From the NCBI GenBank assembly GCA_003952965.2, contig CM025851.1:31634119-31698118 (forward strand): a stretch of 64,000 nt of DNA, read 5' to 3'. Origin of the DNA: Morella rubra (taxonomy: Eukaryota > Streptophyta > Magnoliopsida > Fagales > Myricaceae). Below are positions 1 to 12,258 of the stretch, one piece after another. Position numbers and translations under genes: made by a program. Under the pieces are notes generated by a model. That model saw only the letters and a list, made by a program, of their open reading frames with translations, searched no databases and was not told where the DNA came from. How positions within the stretch are numbered: the first letter of the stretch is position 1; the number at the start of each line of letters is the position of its first letter.

Positions 1-149
1 CATGTTTCTTGATGCTGCCAACAGATTCAAACTTCCTACTATGCACAATCTTGTTTTTTATTAGTGCAACGGAACGTATCTACATTTAACTGACCTTAGA
101 ATGTCAATTCGAGTTACTGGGATAGTCATAGACCTAGCCGTCAACAGAA

Positions 150-2588
150 CTAGTTATCAGCTCCACTGAGTGCCCTCCTCAAGTCAGATTTCTGTTCTGT
201 AGTGAGCCTTGAAGGAAATGTAATGTCAAACTTAATTATAAGGTCTCCTCTCTTGGTAGGTTCCTTTGAGTTGGGCATTCCTTCATTTGGGATCACCATC
301 TCATGGCCAGGTTTTACAATATTAGTCATCGATACTGCAAGATTCCTTCCATCCAAGGTTGTCAAGTTAAGAGTTACCCCAGTGAGAGCCTCCAACAATG
401 AGATTTTTTGATCAACCACAAGATCATTTCCATCTCTCTTATAAAAAGCATGAGGTTTCTCATCCACCACAAAGATTAGATCTGCTGGAGTAACGCCAGG
501 TTCTTGGTTGCCTTTCTCCGGAAAAGTGATTTTTGTACCTTTCTTCCAGCCAGGTTTGATATCTATTTTTAAGATTTCTTCAACTGTCTTTGGCCTTCTG
601 CACAACAATTGCTAGTATGTGAAGCATGAAGAAAAGAAGAAATAGCCATAGCAGATAGTGTACTTTTCTCTTGTGTGCGTGTGTTGGGGGAGGCATAGCT
701 AAGATGTTCTGGAAATGAACTGAAAATGTCGATTACAGTCCATGTTAACCAACCACTGACAGACTTAATGACATAACTTCGTTCCATCTCATTTAGTTCA
801 GCCATATGGCCCACAGCCCACAACCTAACTAATAACACTTGCATTATCAGATGATCATAGCCGCCACACAGAACAGTTGCGCGTAGATGACAACTTTTCT
901 ACAGTTTCCAGATGAGAGAAGGGGAATGGCTTGACCAAAACCAAATTGAATATCAAGGGGCCTCATGCAGGCCCTCACCATTTCTTAAGTTTATATCAGA
1001 TCAGGTCCCTAAGGATGGCAAAGTAAAACAATCAGGGTAACTGCCTGAGTTTGACCCCAAGTTATATGCCTGCCCCGCAAAATTTTGACTCAAGCCAACT
1101 GTGTGCTTCGAAAGCTGAATGCACAGTTGACTTCTGCTAAAATCATACAAAGAAAAAATTATCTCTGCGGAATGCATTCTGAAAATCATACGATTCTTTG
1201 CTTTGGCCTCCAAAATCTCTGGGAGCAAGCAATGGAAATACTGCCCAAAAAAAAACTGCATACTATGGCAAGACAAAAAATATGAAGCAGAAATCACTTA
1301 TCTTACCTCTTTGCCTTTTTGTGTCTGCATGTGTGTGCATCAAGATCACAAAGCAATGTTCATGTTTTCAAACATCTGGTGATAGAAAACATTGTGAATA
1401 TCCAAAAGGTTGGCAGAATAGCAGGTAAGTTTCCTCCTTGATTCATAACAATGGTTATGTACTTTTCTATGGGCTTACATACCGAAGAAGATAGTGAGAC
1501 TTCCAAGTCAAAGATTTCCCACCAAATGTGGTAACTTATCCTCCAAGTACTTCATTAACAGCTTAGATTTTCTAAAGCTACTGTGCTACCAAGACAAGCC
1601 AAAGGTCCATCATCAATCCTAAATTGAGTTTTAATCTGCAACATTTATGTGGCGACGCTCATATGTGTTGCAATATTTCTTCCTTTTGTAGAATCACTAC
1701 CAACATGAAAACACATGTTTAGGTTCAAAAGTATTCTATTATCATTCCTGCAAATCTCTATAAACCACCTCCGATTGGAAAAGCTAAAAAACCTTGCCCT
1801 TATCACCTAACAAAAAGGGATCTGCTAAAAGCACGTAACTCTCCACAAGAACGCATCCACATCTAAATCCATTGATTGGTAACTCGACCAAAGTGATCTT
1901 CTTTGCCAATTTCAAACGATGCCACGATTTAAGAACCTCTCTCATCACAGCTCTATATAGGCGTCGGAATTCAAGTGAAGAATTGAACTTAAAATAGCAA
2001 ATGGAGAATTCAGAAAATAACAAATAAAAACAAGAGGCAGAAAAGAACGAACCCAAACTCGTCTGGAACGGAGCGCGCAATCCTCATCTTCTTTCGGCAA
2101 CCTTTGTAAAGCTCCTCCAAGCTACACACCAACTTGCTCTCGATCGCCGCCGCCTTCAGATTCGCTTTCTTCTTCTCCTGGCTCCTCCCAATTTCCGCCG
2201 CATTCCCATTCGCTCTCTTGAACCTATCGCTCCCGCTGACGTCTCCGGATCCGCCGAAAAACTCGTCAAAGATGTCCTTGGCGTCGCGGGGATTATACCG
2301 GAAGCCAGAGTTACCAGCGGCTTGGGACCCAGCGGCCGAGTAAGGGCCTACAGACTCGGCAGCCTGGAGCGATTGCTCGCCATAGAATTCGTAGATCTGG
2401 CGCTTGTGAGGGTCGCTGAGGACGTCGTACGCCTCGGAGATCTGCTTGAACTTGGCCTCGGCCTCCTTCTTGTTGTCCGGGTTCTTATCCGGGTGCCACT
2501 TCATCGCTAATCTCTTGTACGCTTTCTTCAGGTCCTCCTCGCTCGCGTTCCGGTTCACCCTCAGTATGTGGTAGTAGTCCACTCCCAT
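150..2588 (-). CDS. DnaJ/HSP40 co-chaperone, type II (DNAJB-like), left copy
   Basis: Two exons, 2588-2053 and 597-150, join across a 1455-base GT-AG intron to give 327 residues. Residues 1-70 are a J domain with the HPD motif at 32-34, which stimulates Hsp70 ATPase. A short linker with Gly/Phe motifs follows (about 75-120), then the two C-terminal substrate-binding domains, with the family-typical stretch [15 protein letters not shown]. There is no CxxCxGxG zinc finger, so it is a type II J protein. No signal peptide or membrane segment is visible, so the cytosol or nucleus is likely. The exon join rests on frame continuity (GG+A gives Gly) and on the join seen in plant homologues. The start is the first ATG, directly before the conserved GVDYY. 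The protein is identical to the right-arm copy. Confidence 0.92.
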
Positions 2589-4181
2589 CTCCTTCTCTCT
2601 CTCTGAAACTCGTCGTTTTTCCGATTCTGACGGGAATGCCAGGGTATTTCACCCCTATATTTGAATTGCAGGTTCGTGAGGATTTACGAACGTTCCGTGC
2701 TTTCTCCTTAAAACTCAAAAGATTCAGTTTCAGCCGTGGTCGGACAGAGAAACCGGCGAGTCGGCCGTTGTCGACAAGGCCAAATCAAAGGCGCAAAGGA
2801 GCAGTGGTCACGGTTTTGTTACGCGTCTCGGGATATTGTTCCTTTAAGCGAAAATGTTTGTGCGACAGTTGTGGTACTGGGAAGTTCATGAATGTCCAGC
2901 AAATATTAGGAGCGATTTTTATCCAAACTTTATTACTAATCTTTGAGGAGTTTCTTTTTTGAATAGTCTTTCCTTTTCAATTTCTTTTACTTTTTCGGGG
3001 TTTTTTTTTTTTTATATTTTAAGGCTTCTAAAAGTCAAATGTTATATTATTATTGTGTGACATGAAAATCCAAAAATTGAATGAAATTCATATGATTTGA
3101 TCATCTTTTCAATAATTATTATCTAAAATTCTATTCCATAGCGAGACAATGAGGAGAACAGTTTTTTCAAATCAAATCAATACTTTTATGATATATTGTA
3201 TATGTATAGTATATTATTTGACTTCTTGGAAAATCTCTAGATAAAAACATCTAAAAATTCAAAAAAAGATATTTATGTTATACACATCTAAACTTGTTTC
3301 ATACAATACGTGTGAAAAATAACAACCGACTGAGACCTTGGCTTCTTACTAGTACTTCAAGCAGTATTTTATCAATATATATATATATATATATATATGA
3401 ATTTAACTTCTTCTTCTTCTTTTTTGCCTCATGAGGTGCTGAGAACATGATTAAGGATGCAGCCTACCGGTTTAAATCATTATATTATAGTAATTATATC
3501 GCAAGTAAAATGAGAGATAAATACAACATTATTTTATATGGTTTAAGTTCAAATCAAATAAAACTTTAAACTTTAAAACACATAAAAATAATTGAAATTT
3601 AAAATTATTCACATTTAAAAAGTCAGGAGGAATTAAAACTTAAAATCTTAATGAATATTAAACTTTAGAAACTAATTTAATGAATTTTAAAATTGAAGTA
3701 CTTATTTAATTTTTTCTATATTTATCTCTTAAAAAAATAAGTGCTGCACTTTATTTATTTAGACGTTACTGCAAAAAAAGAAAATTCTTCTCAGTCACCC
3801 GTAGACGTGGTAGTTGAGTATTTCCAATTTTACTTGGACTGGACTGTACTGTAATTGCGACGAGAGAAATAAGTATTTGGTAACAGGCATGTTAGGTTAA
3901 CAGGACGCCCATTTGATAATATTAAAAGGAGAACGTGCAGAGTAGTAGTAGGAGAAATAGCTGGAGAGATCGGAGCGAGTATCAAGATACAGTTAGTCAG
4001 TTACTGATTCTGGTCGCTGCCAGCCAGTGTCATTGACTTCACTACGCAATGTATCCACCGGACCGGACCACCACAGGTCACTTTTTTTTGTTTTGTTCTC
4101 TATGACTATCCCCTCTATTAGCCAATGCACCGTCTTTTACACGTTTTTTTTTTTTTAATTTGGCATATATAGTTTAAATTA

Positions 4182-4554
4182 TGGGAAAAATATACTTTTC
4201 ACACATAGATTATCATAGTTTTTACACTTTGCACCTTAAACTACTAATTTTGACACATTGCACTCTCTAATTACCAATTTTTGACATTTTGCACCATTTA
4301 TCAAATTTTCAGACTAAAATGACGATAATGTCATTGACATTTTGTATATATTGAAAATATTGTTGTCAATTCATTAATTTTTAAGATATTATTGTCAAAT
4401 AGATAAAGTTAATATTAGTAGTTAAAGGGTAATGTGTCAAAGTAGGTAATTTGGGTGTTAAAGTGTCTAACATTAAAATTTAAAAATAATATCTTAAAAT
4501 ATTAGTTTAAGTATAATTGTCTATAAAAAAATTATGTGAAAAATATATTTTCCC
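4182..4554. mobile_element. Mutator-type MITE, left-arm copy
   Basis: A non-coding element of about 373 bases starts TGGGAAAAATATACTTTTC and ends in the inverted version, ATATATTTTCCC. It is flanked by 9-base direct repeats TTTAAATTA (4173-4181) and TTTAAACTA (4555-4563) with one mismatch. Nine bases is the Mutator superfamily target duplication length. Inside are repeated blocks resembling ACACTTTGCACC followed by AAACTA. Close relatives lie at 23763-24159 (the other arm) and 48505-48879. Confidence 0.75.
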
Positions 4555-4766
4555 TTTAAACTATTTAGTCCGTAAGACACATAAATCTCTTCGTCTCTTT
4601 CCTAACGCACTACGCTAATTTATTATTTTTAGACACATCAAACCCATTTATCAAGTGACGTGCGACTGTTACGTTAAGTGGACATGACTTGTCAACTTAA
4701 TAAATATACTACTCATTAAAGTTGATGCCACTTCAACTTAAAAAATTCAAGTGACTTTGGAGGAGT

Positions 4767-4970
4767 CAGTGGCGGAACGACATGGGTACAAAGTTTAATC
4801 AGTAGGCCAGGCCTGCCCCCCTTAAGCCCAGCCCTTTTCTTAAGCCCAGCTCCTTTTTTGATTTGGAAGAGTATTTAGAACGAACCAGGAAGCGTGAAAA
4901 AGGAGTTGGACTGTTCGTGTAAAGGCTGTTAGTGTTTTCTATACTTCATACTACTCTAAATGCTGGAATA
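4767..4970. mobile_element. Partly deleted hAT-type element, left arm
   Basis: The element end CAGTGGCGGAACGACATGGG directly follows GGAGGAGT (4759-4766), the same 8-base duplication that brackets the complete right-arm copy in inverted form. Element sequence runs to about 4970 and then jumps into DNA that in the right arm lies beyond the other end. One end, its target duplication, about 45 bases of flank and most of the interior are missing. A second internal gap of about 70 bases lies near 4790-4805. Confidence 0.75.
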
Positions 4971-6653
4971 GTGAACACTTGTCGCATCAATAAATCTAAA
5001 TGCAGATCTAATTTATTTAAAAATGACAAGTCAGCATTTTTCTGTTAGAGTAAGAGAGGGATAAATAAACCAAAAGACCTCTACGCCGCGTTTTTAGTGA
5101 CGCCAAAGACTAATTCATTCAATCTTGTACCACATTAACCAAATGATCACACTGTCTATGAATTATTCAGGCCAAATCAACCAATCTATCGTCCTTTAAG
5201 CCGTTTTCATGTCTTCATCGTTTTTTTTTTAATAACCAAATAGCTTCATTAAACCAAAAATATTACGAAGATATTTGAGAGAAAATCTAAAAAAATATTC
5301 TAAATTATTTTGAAATGTTATTTCAATATTTGTATATTTTGTCCTAGACAACAAACTTAATGATGGAATGAAAATTCGATTATAAAATTTAGATCTATCT
5401 AGTTCCTTAGCGTTGGAACTTGATTCGATGTTTTCACGGATGCTTGTAGTTGTGCATTTTCTATTAGTCCAAAAGTACATTACAAACTCTTAAAAGAATG
5501 TCTTCCCTATCTGTAAGTTTGTGTGGAAATGGACCTATTTTTTTTTTAACTAAAATATTTATGGTGAATAATTTGGGTAAAAAGATCTACACTTTTTTTA
5601 AGGTAAAATTAATGTTCCACTTTTTTTATATTTTGAGGTAAAGTTTAAGCATATAAGTTTGGATTAAACTATGAGACTTGATGAGGATGAAAATCGCATT
5701 AGATCCATAAACAGGAAAAAAGGACAACCGTAACACCAAACAGCCCATCCCACATGAAGGGGTTGGGCCTGAAGGCAATAATTAGACAAACATTGAGCTT
5801 TTAGGTTACATCATTAAATGTAAGTACGAAGCTCTATTGGACTATGAAACGCTAGGTTGAACCATCACGGCTCTACTGGGATTCGATGAAACCACTTGAG
5901 TCCCACGTGCACTAAGAAGATCAAAAATAGAACCTCGAAGGTTGTCGAAAATAGAGAAAAAAAAAAAGGGTAACAGTAAAAATTATAAAAGAAAGCTGGA
6001 GAGAAAAGGAAAAGGTAAGAAAGTTCTAGTAAAAAAAAACGAAGCATTAGAGCGTTCCCAAGGGTTCGAAAGCCGCCTCTCTTTTTTTTGACAGAATTGA
6101 GGAGGTCTAAGAAATTGGGGATCATTCAAACCGTACTTGAGATTCCGGATTGGTTGGAGATCACCGTTAATTGCATTAACAAGATTCTAACTTGTTTATG
6201 CTCTCAAATTGCATATTCGACAAGTTGAACAAAAAAAAAAAAAATAGAAGATACTTGCGTCAAAATTTTTGGTGACTTTTTGTCCTCTCTCGTTAATATT
6301 TTATAAGTTAAACTTTCTTTTTGTGAAATAATTTTTATATTAAGGTCCCAAAACAGTTTTATGTTCAAGATTTATCTATGAACTTGATTTTGTGAAAGAA
6401 TATGTTATTATTGTATTATGTACTTGAAATTTGCTACACTTTTATCGTAAATAGTAAGTCTGAATATTTAGTTTAAAATTTTATTTTGTATCGTATTTAA
6501 AAGAGATCCGCGTCAACATGATGCTCTCACATTATTATACGGAGTTGGAATTGGATGTTTTTGTTCGTTCTAAACTACACGTCGATTAGTATACGGCAGA
6601 TCGTTCCGTAAGACTGCGCCTGTAGATAAAGGGCTGTCGTTTCTTGGAGCCAC

Positions 6654-8669
6654 ATGATGCTGTCCCTGCGTTTCGTTTCCATTGCAGAGGCCAGGGGGAG
6701 AAATTTGCCCGAAAAGGAATTCGTGGGCTTCAGCTCTAGCCTCGAAGAATCTGATCTGAATAAACGCAGGTCGTTCGTAGAAACGCCGTCCTTATCCGCT
6801 ATTTACGACAGCAATCCTGTGAATGTGACGATGGTTCTGACAGTTTCACCAAGCCCACCCCCTCACATTACGCCTGCTTTCACACCCAACCTCAACGGCT
6901 ACTCAGCTAACCGTCACGGTCACAGCCGTCTCCTCCTGTTGCTCAATGAATGTACGGACATGTATCGGCTCAAACAAATCCATGCCCGCGCGCTCCGTAC
7001 CACCTCGACCCACGACCCACATGCCCTCTTTCTCTTTAGCCGAATTCTACGCTCTTCGTCTCTAGCTGACATAGACTACGCGTGGCGGGTTTTCGATCAG
7101 ATTGAGAACTCCAATTCCTTTATGTGGAACACTCTCATAATGGCGTGTGCGCGAAGCTTTGAACGCAGAGAGGACGCCATACAGCTGTACTATAGACTGT
7201 TGGAAGAGGGAACCGTCATGCCAGACAAGCATACGTTTCCGTTTGTTTTAAAAGCTTGCGCGTATTTGTATGCTCTGTTTGAAGGGAGACAGGTGCATGC
7301 CCAGGTTTTGAAACTTGGCTATGATTCGGATGTGTATGTTAACAACAGTTTGATTCATTTGTATGGTACTTGTGACTGTCTGGATATAGCGCTGAAAATA
7401 TTTGAAAGGATGCCGGAAAGGAATGTTGTTTCCTGGAATGTAATAATTGATGCTCATGTCCTACTAGGTGAGTTTGATATTGCCTTGAAACTATTTCGCG
7501 AGATGCAGAACATCTTTGTGCCTGACGGGTATACGATGCAGAGTGTCGTTAGTGCCTGTGCTGGTCTGGGGGCTGTGTCTTTGGGGATGTGGGCTCACGC
7601 TTGGGTGTTGAGAAAGTGTGGTGCCGATACGGTTGGTGATGTTTTGGTGAACAATTGCTTGGTGGATATGTACTGCAAATGTGGATCAGAGGAAATTGCT
7701 CGGCAAGTGTTTGAGAGAATGGCTATACGTGATGCAAATTCATGGAATTTAATGATTTTGGGGTTGGCAATGCATGGGAAGTCTGAGGCTGCATTGGAGT
7801 ATTTTGTCCGTATGGTCAGACGAGAGAGGCTTGTGCCTGATTCTATCACATTTGTGGGGGTTTTGAGTGCATGCAACCACAGGGGCCTTGTAAGAGAGGG
7901 CCAAAAGTATTTTGATATGATGATAACTGAGTACAAGATTGAACCCCGATTAGAGCACTACGGATGCCTTGTAGATCTCCTTGCTCGTGCAGGGCTCATT
8001 GATGAAGCTTTGAGCTTGGTGTCCAATATGCCCATTAAACCTGATGTTGTAATTTGGAGGAGTCTTCTTGATGCTTGTTGCAAGAATAATGCAGGTGTAG
8101 AGCTTAGTGAAGAAATGGCCTCACAGGTCCTGGAATCAGGAGGAGATCATTGTAGTGGTGTTTATGTGCTTTTGTCCAGAGTCTATGCATCTGCCAGGCG
8201 GTGGGATGACGTTGGATTGGTTAGGAAATTGATGACTGATAAGGGTGTAGCAAAAGAGCCTGGCTGTAGTTCAATTGAGATAGATGGTACTTCCCACGAA
8301 TTTTTTGCTGGGGACACATCTCATCCTCAAAGAGAAGAAATTTATCGGGTTTTGGATGTGATTGAAGAAAGACTAGAATCAGTAGGGCACGTACCTGACA
8401 TTTCACAAGCATCAATGGTTGATGAGGTCAGTGATAAGAAACGACTTGCTCTTAGGGTGCATAGTGAGAGACTTGCCATCGCTTTTGGGCTTTTGAGCTT
8501 GAAACCGGGCATGCCGATACGTGTATTTAAGAATCTTCGGGTATGTAATGACTGCCACGAGGTTACCAAATTAATCTCTAGAATCTATAACGTGGAGATT
8601 ATTGTGAGAGATCGTGCTCGTTTCCATCATTTTAAAGATGGAACCTGTTCTTGCCTGGATTATTGGTGA
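6654..8669 (+). CDS. CRR28: DYW-class PPR protein, CRR28 (plastid ndh RNA editing), left copy
   Basis: An intronless gene for 671 residues. Residues 1 to about 80 are Ser/Arg-rich and fit an organelle transit peptide. PLS-type PPR repeats fill about 90-500, followed by E and E+ motifs (for example EPGCSSIEIDG) and a DYW deaminase domain. The domain carries HSERLAIAFGLL (the HxE zinc/catalytic motif), CNDCH and the terminal CSCLDYW. Across its length it closely follows my memory of Arabidopsis CRR28 (AT1G59720), for example CRVFDxIEN, PDGYTMQSV and HEFFAGDTSHPQ-like stretches. CRR28 edits ndhB and ndhD transcripts for the chloroplast NDH complex. Two adjacent ATGs begin the frame. This copy has Glu at residue 636, as in Arabidopsis. 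Confidence 0.93.
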   Translation: MMLSLRFVSIAEARGRNLPEKEFVGFSSSLEESDLNKRRSFVETPSLSAIYDSNPVNVTMVLTVSPSPPPHITPAFTPNLNGYSANRHGHSRLLLLLNECTDMYRLKQIHARALRTTSTHDPHALFLFSRILRSSSLADIDYAWRVFDQIENSNSFMWNTLIMACARSFERREDAIQLYYRLLEEGTVMPDKHTFPFVLKACAYLYALFEGRQVHAQVLKLGYDSDVYVNNSLIHLYGTCDCLDIALKIFERMPERNVVSWNVIIDAHVLLGEFDIALKLFREMQNIFVPDGYTMQSVVSACAGLGAVSLGMWAHAWVLRKCGADTVGDVLVNNCLVDMYCKCGSEEIARQVFERMAIRDANSWNLMILGLAMHGKSEAALEYFVRMVRRERLVPDSITFVGVLSACNHRGLVREGQKYFDMMITEYKIEPRLEHYGCLVDLLARAGLIDEALSLVSNMPIKPDVVIWRSLLDACCKNNAGVELSEEMASQVLESGGDHCSGVYVLLSRVYASARRWDDVGLVRKLMTDKGVAKEPGCSSIEIDGTSHEFFAGDTSHPQREEIYRVLDVIEERLESVGHVPDISQASMVDEVSDKKRLALRVHSERLAIAFGLLSLKPGMPIRVFKNLRVCNDCHEVTKLISRIYNVEIIVRDRARFHHFKDGTCSCLDYW

Positions 8670-10959
8670 TGGTTTTCCCTTTCATGGAGATTTATCTCTC
8701 ATTAAGATGTACGATGTCAAAGAATTGGAGATCTGCGTTTATAGCGAGAGCAGAGTGCCTTGTATGCATAACATTCCTGCTACATAAATAGATTAGCAAG
8801 GAAAGGAAGTTTCATGTGCCTCAGCCTGACAAAAAATGGACCTATTTGGTATTACCCCATAGTTTGGGTTACAAAGTGAAGATGACCTCAAAAAAAAAGA
8901 GAGAGCAGTAAAAGATAAAATAGTCGCATCGGATTCTTCTGTTGAAAAAAAAAAAGAAAGATTCTTTTGTTGGTATTAACTCAAATGTGAGGTATAGATT
9001 CTGACGGTCGCAGATCGTAGAATGCGATGAGATCAGTCCCATTTGGCAACATATTGAAGCCAGTATGCCTGCCAGCTTATCCTGCTAACGAGTTGCTTCT
9101 CCGAATTATCAGAGTAAGATGAGTTTACCATGGCTTTGCTCGACCATCTGGCATTAGTCAACTTCGGCAAGTTGGGCGGCTTTCCACTGTCGTAACCCAC
9201 ATATATAAATGCAACAAATCCTTCCTCCGCGCCTGCCATAACTCTCTTCTCTTTCTGTGAGAAGAATTGAAATTATAGAGTAGAGATTTTGAACTACTCA
9301 CGGCAGAATGCAAATTATAATCTGGCTGCCAGATGCACATGCTCTCTCTTCTGTGTGATGCAATGTGGTCAAATGCAGCTATATCATTGACTGCCTTGAT
9401 TGCTCCTTTCAGAACAAATCGTGTATCAGAATTTCGACCTCAGAATACGTTAAATCATTACCACGTCCATTCAAGTTAATACGTACGTTAAATAAACAGA
9501 TCATGATCGCAAAATTTGACACAAAAATTGGAATGTAGGGTCTTATTAGACGTTCAAATACTAGACAACACTGCCAATATCTTTACCAAAAAAATTATTT
9601 TTCAAGCCTTGGGAAGAGAAACTAGAAGCAGCTGCAGCAGGAGGTATAAAACTGTCAAAAATAAAGCAACTCAAAAGCAGAAAAAGTGTGCTGAATTTTA
9701 CATCATAATCTCTGCTCGACCTAATACGATAAGTATCGTCAAACAGCTTCCAAGAAGAGGCAAATTGCAAGGCCTTGGCGTCCTTACGACTCTCCATCAC
9801 AGCAAATATGAACATGTGCTTTTAGTTCTCTCCATTTGACTGTATACAATCTGTATTAACACATCACGCCAACATACTAGACTTCACTCCAGAATGCTTT
9901 GAGGTGGCATACGAACAGGAACAGGCCTAAATCAGAAAGTACAGAACAGTTGTCCATTGATATTCTTGAAAAACTGTAACGTTCCACTCGATGCTCCTTA
10001 CAACAAACCTCCTTTTACAAAGTCCTTCGCCACTGAGGAAGCAGAATACATAATTTTAAAAAAGGAAAAGGCAAGGCAAAAAGATAATAAGAAATGGACA
10101 TGAGCAATGGCGATACAACAATAACAAGAACAGATTGAGCTGCCTACAACCTTGTAGCCAACAGTGAAAATGAATGAAAAAGATGATTAGTAGTCCTCAT
10201 ATATATTCATCTCGCTGATCTTTGAGTACATTGTTCCCAAAATAGCAGTAGGCAATTTGTCATTGCCTTATGATTACTGAGCCTTCAATGAACTCACTCC
10301 TTAACTTACACATTTTTTCAATTTGGACTCCGTACCCAAATTGCCTGTTAATTTAGATGGATTCCGTCAAAATGGGGTACAATGTAAATACCCTCAAAGA
10401 TAAGGGGCAATGTGTAAAATTTTTGACGGAATCCGCCTAAATTGACGGACAATTTAGGTACGGGGTCCAAATTGAAAAAATGTGTAACTTTATGGGTCCA
10501 ATGTCTCAAAAATAATACATCCGGGTGCAAAGTGTAAACGACCCAAAAGATAAGGGGGGCAAAGTGTATTTAATCCATAAAATTTACATAAAACCAACCA
10601 TATATTTCTCACATACGGGCTTTTCCATCTTTTGCTAGATGTCGAAGGACTCCTTTCAAATATAGACTAGGGAAAAGAAAAGTAACAAAACTTCAGGTAC
10701 CAATCACAGGATAAGAGGCTATACAAATAGGTCACATGGTGATGATCATCTTTCCACAAAAGCACTCCCTTATAAAGACTGGAAATTACTCAAGCTAAGT
10801 AACCCATATCCAAAATCCTTGCCAGCTCATCAAATCTTTATTATGTTCTCTAACAGGCAGCACACAATAATACAGCCCTAATACGCATCTCTATAGTGTG
10901 CAACTGTTAACTGACTACCAGACCTAAGCGCACTGAAAAGAAGATTACAGATTATCCGC
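8670..10959. other. Region between convergent CRR28 and DUF569, left arm
   Basis: Holds the 3' ends of both genes and a foldback element at 10301-10569. A small frame on the minus strand (9239-9033, 68 codons, starting MAGAEEGFVAFIYVGYDSG) and another at 9815-9561 (84 codons) are preserved in the other arm. The arms are too young for that to count as evidence of coding. I do not recognise either and do not call them genes. Confidence 0.6.
10301..10569. repeat. Foldback repeat element, left-arm copy
   Basis: About 65-base inverted arms (near 10301-10367 and 10425-10490) share ACACATTTTTTCAATTTGGA and TTGACGGAAT blocks, so the strand folds on itself. A one-sided extension ends at ATTAAATACACTTTGCCCCC-like sequence near 10569. 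Its modular TTTGCACCC/ACACATTG composition resembles the Mutator-type MITEs here. I found no target duplication, so the family assignment is loose. Confidence 0.55.
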
Positions 10960-12258
10960 TCAAGCCCGTCTATCTTTCGATGCTATGTTTGATCCTATTC
11001 CTGCTATCTTCTTGTCAACCAAATGGAGCATAAAAGTGCCATCGCTATGCTCTGGGAAGCAAATTGTAAGGTAAACCTTTTGAAGTATTTTCACTGACTT
11101 CACAAAAGACAAACAAAGCACATTTAGGCACAATGTGAAGCAGAGCATATTTACTAATCTATTTATCATTTCTATTTAGCACAAACTGAGAACTTAATCT
11201 ATATAATTAATCAGGAAGAAGATCACTTTGGGATCTATCAAAAGTTCTATCACAAAATTGACTTGGAATTCAGGAAATAATTGAACCAACTCAAGATAAA
11301 AACTTACGTTTTGAAGACGATAAAACCACCACGATATGCATAGTCACATTGTTTGGAGGCAGCTGCAAGTGAAGGGGACAAAGCTTTCCATTCAAGGGAC
11401 TGCGATGACACACAATGATATCCGCCAATCCCGTTGCTTCCTCCAATTTACGAGTCAATTCATCAACCCCACTCCCCTTAAAAGTGAAAAAGTACCCCTC
11501 CACAACTTCATCGTCCACATCACCGTTCTCATCAGCCACATGGTAGTATATAGTCCTCCCATCCGACTTGCGTGGCGAACTCACATTAGAAGCATTAGAC
11601 TGCAAAATCATACACAAAACGTTAAAAGGGAATCGCAAAATCAACCCGGAAAGAGAGCCTTTAGGGTATTGCGAAAATCTCACACCTCTTGTCTCGCAAA
11701 ATTTTCGGATTTGGAGGAAATGGAACGTGGAGATCCCGAACCGAAATTCAAAGAGTCCGAATGGGCAAATGGTTCTGTGGCGGAAGGTTTATGCCCCGGA
11801 GACTGAACCTGAATCTCAACGATATCGACATCCCAAAGTATCCAATCCTGGGTGGCAGTTCTATGAGGAACATCATGGGTGATCGAGTTCCGCCAAGGCG
11901 GCACTCCACCGTTGGCCCTCAAGAAGTTGCCGTACCGGGTCTTGACCTTGGTCTGTGTCCCTTCTCTGATGGGCTCCCATTCGACGGAGGAGTCCGGCCT
12001 CCGAGGCTGAGACTGGGTCACTTTGCGACCGGTCATGCCGAGCAAGAAGGGCTGGTTGGAGGCGGTGAGGTACTTGTTGTAGCAGCTCTTGAGGCGGATG
12101 AAGTTCTGGGAGTCCGGCACAAACTCGACGGTCCAGCGGGCGTTCTTGGCGGATCCGTTTCGATCTTGGGTGACAGACTCCTCGTCTTCCTCGGCCACGA
12201 GGTACTTGTCGTGGTGGCTACGGAGGCGCACCGCCTTCGCGTTGTGAAAGAGCTCCAT
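10960..12258 (-). CDS. DUF569 / actin-cross-linking-like protein, left copy
   Basis: Three exons, 12258-11686, 11599-11308 and 11051-10960, encode 318 residues. The N-terminal DUF569 domain (about 1-145) has the hallmark MELFHNAKAVRLRSHHDKYL, SCYNKYLTASNQPFLLGMTG and HRTATQDW motifs of a fascin-like beta-trefoil fold. After a Ser-rich linker, exon 2 encodes the second conserved domain (DGRTIYYHVADENGD to LPPNNVTMHIVVV). The biochemical role is unknown; the actin link comes only from the fold. An in-frame stretch upstream has no ATG, so the start is at MELF. Exon 3 (31 residues) fits the splice phases but lies past the conserved domain, so the last exon is less certain. A stop soon after the exon 2 donor would give an alternative end. 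Identical to the right copy. Confidence 0.85.

Larger units (their letters stand above)
2589..6653. other. Intergenic region between DnaJ and CRR28, left arm
   Basis: I see no supported gene in these 4 kb. The DNA is very AT-rich and holds an (AT)n microsatellite at about 3374-3398, a Mutator-type MITE at 4182-4554 and the remnant of a hAT element at 4767-4970. DnaJ and CRR28 are transcribed away from each other, so both promoters should lie here. Most divergence between the two arms is in this interval. Confidence 0.75.
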
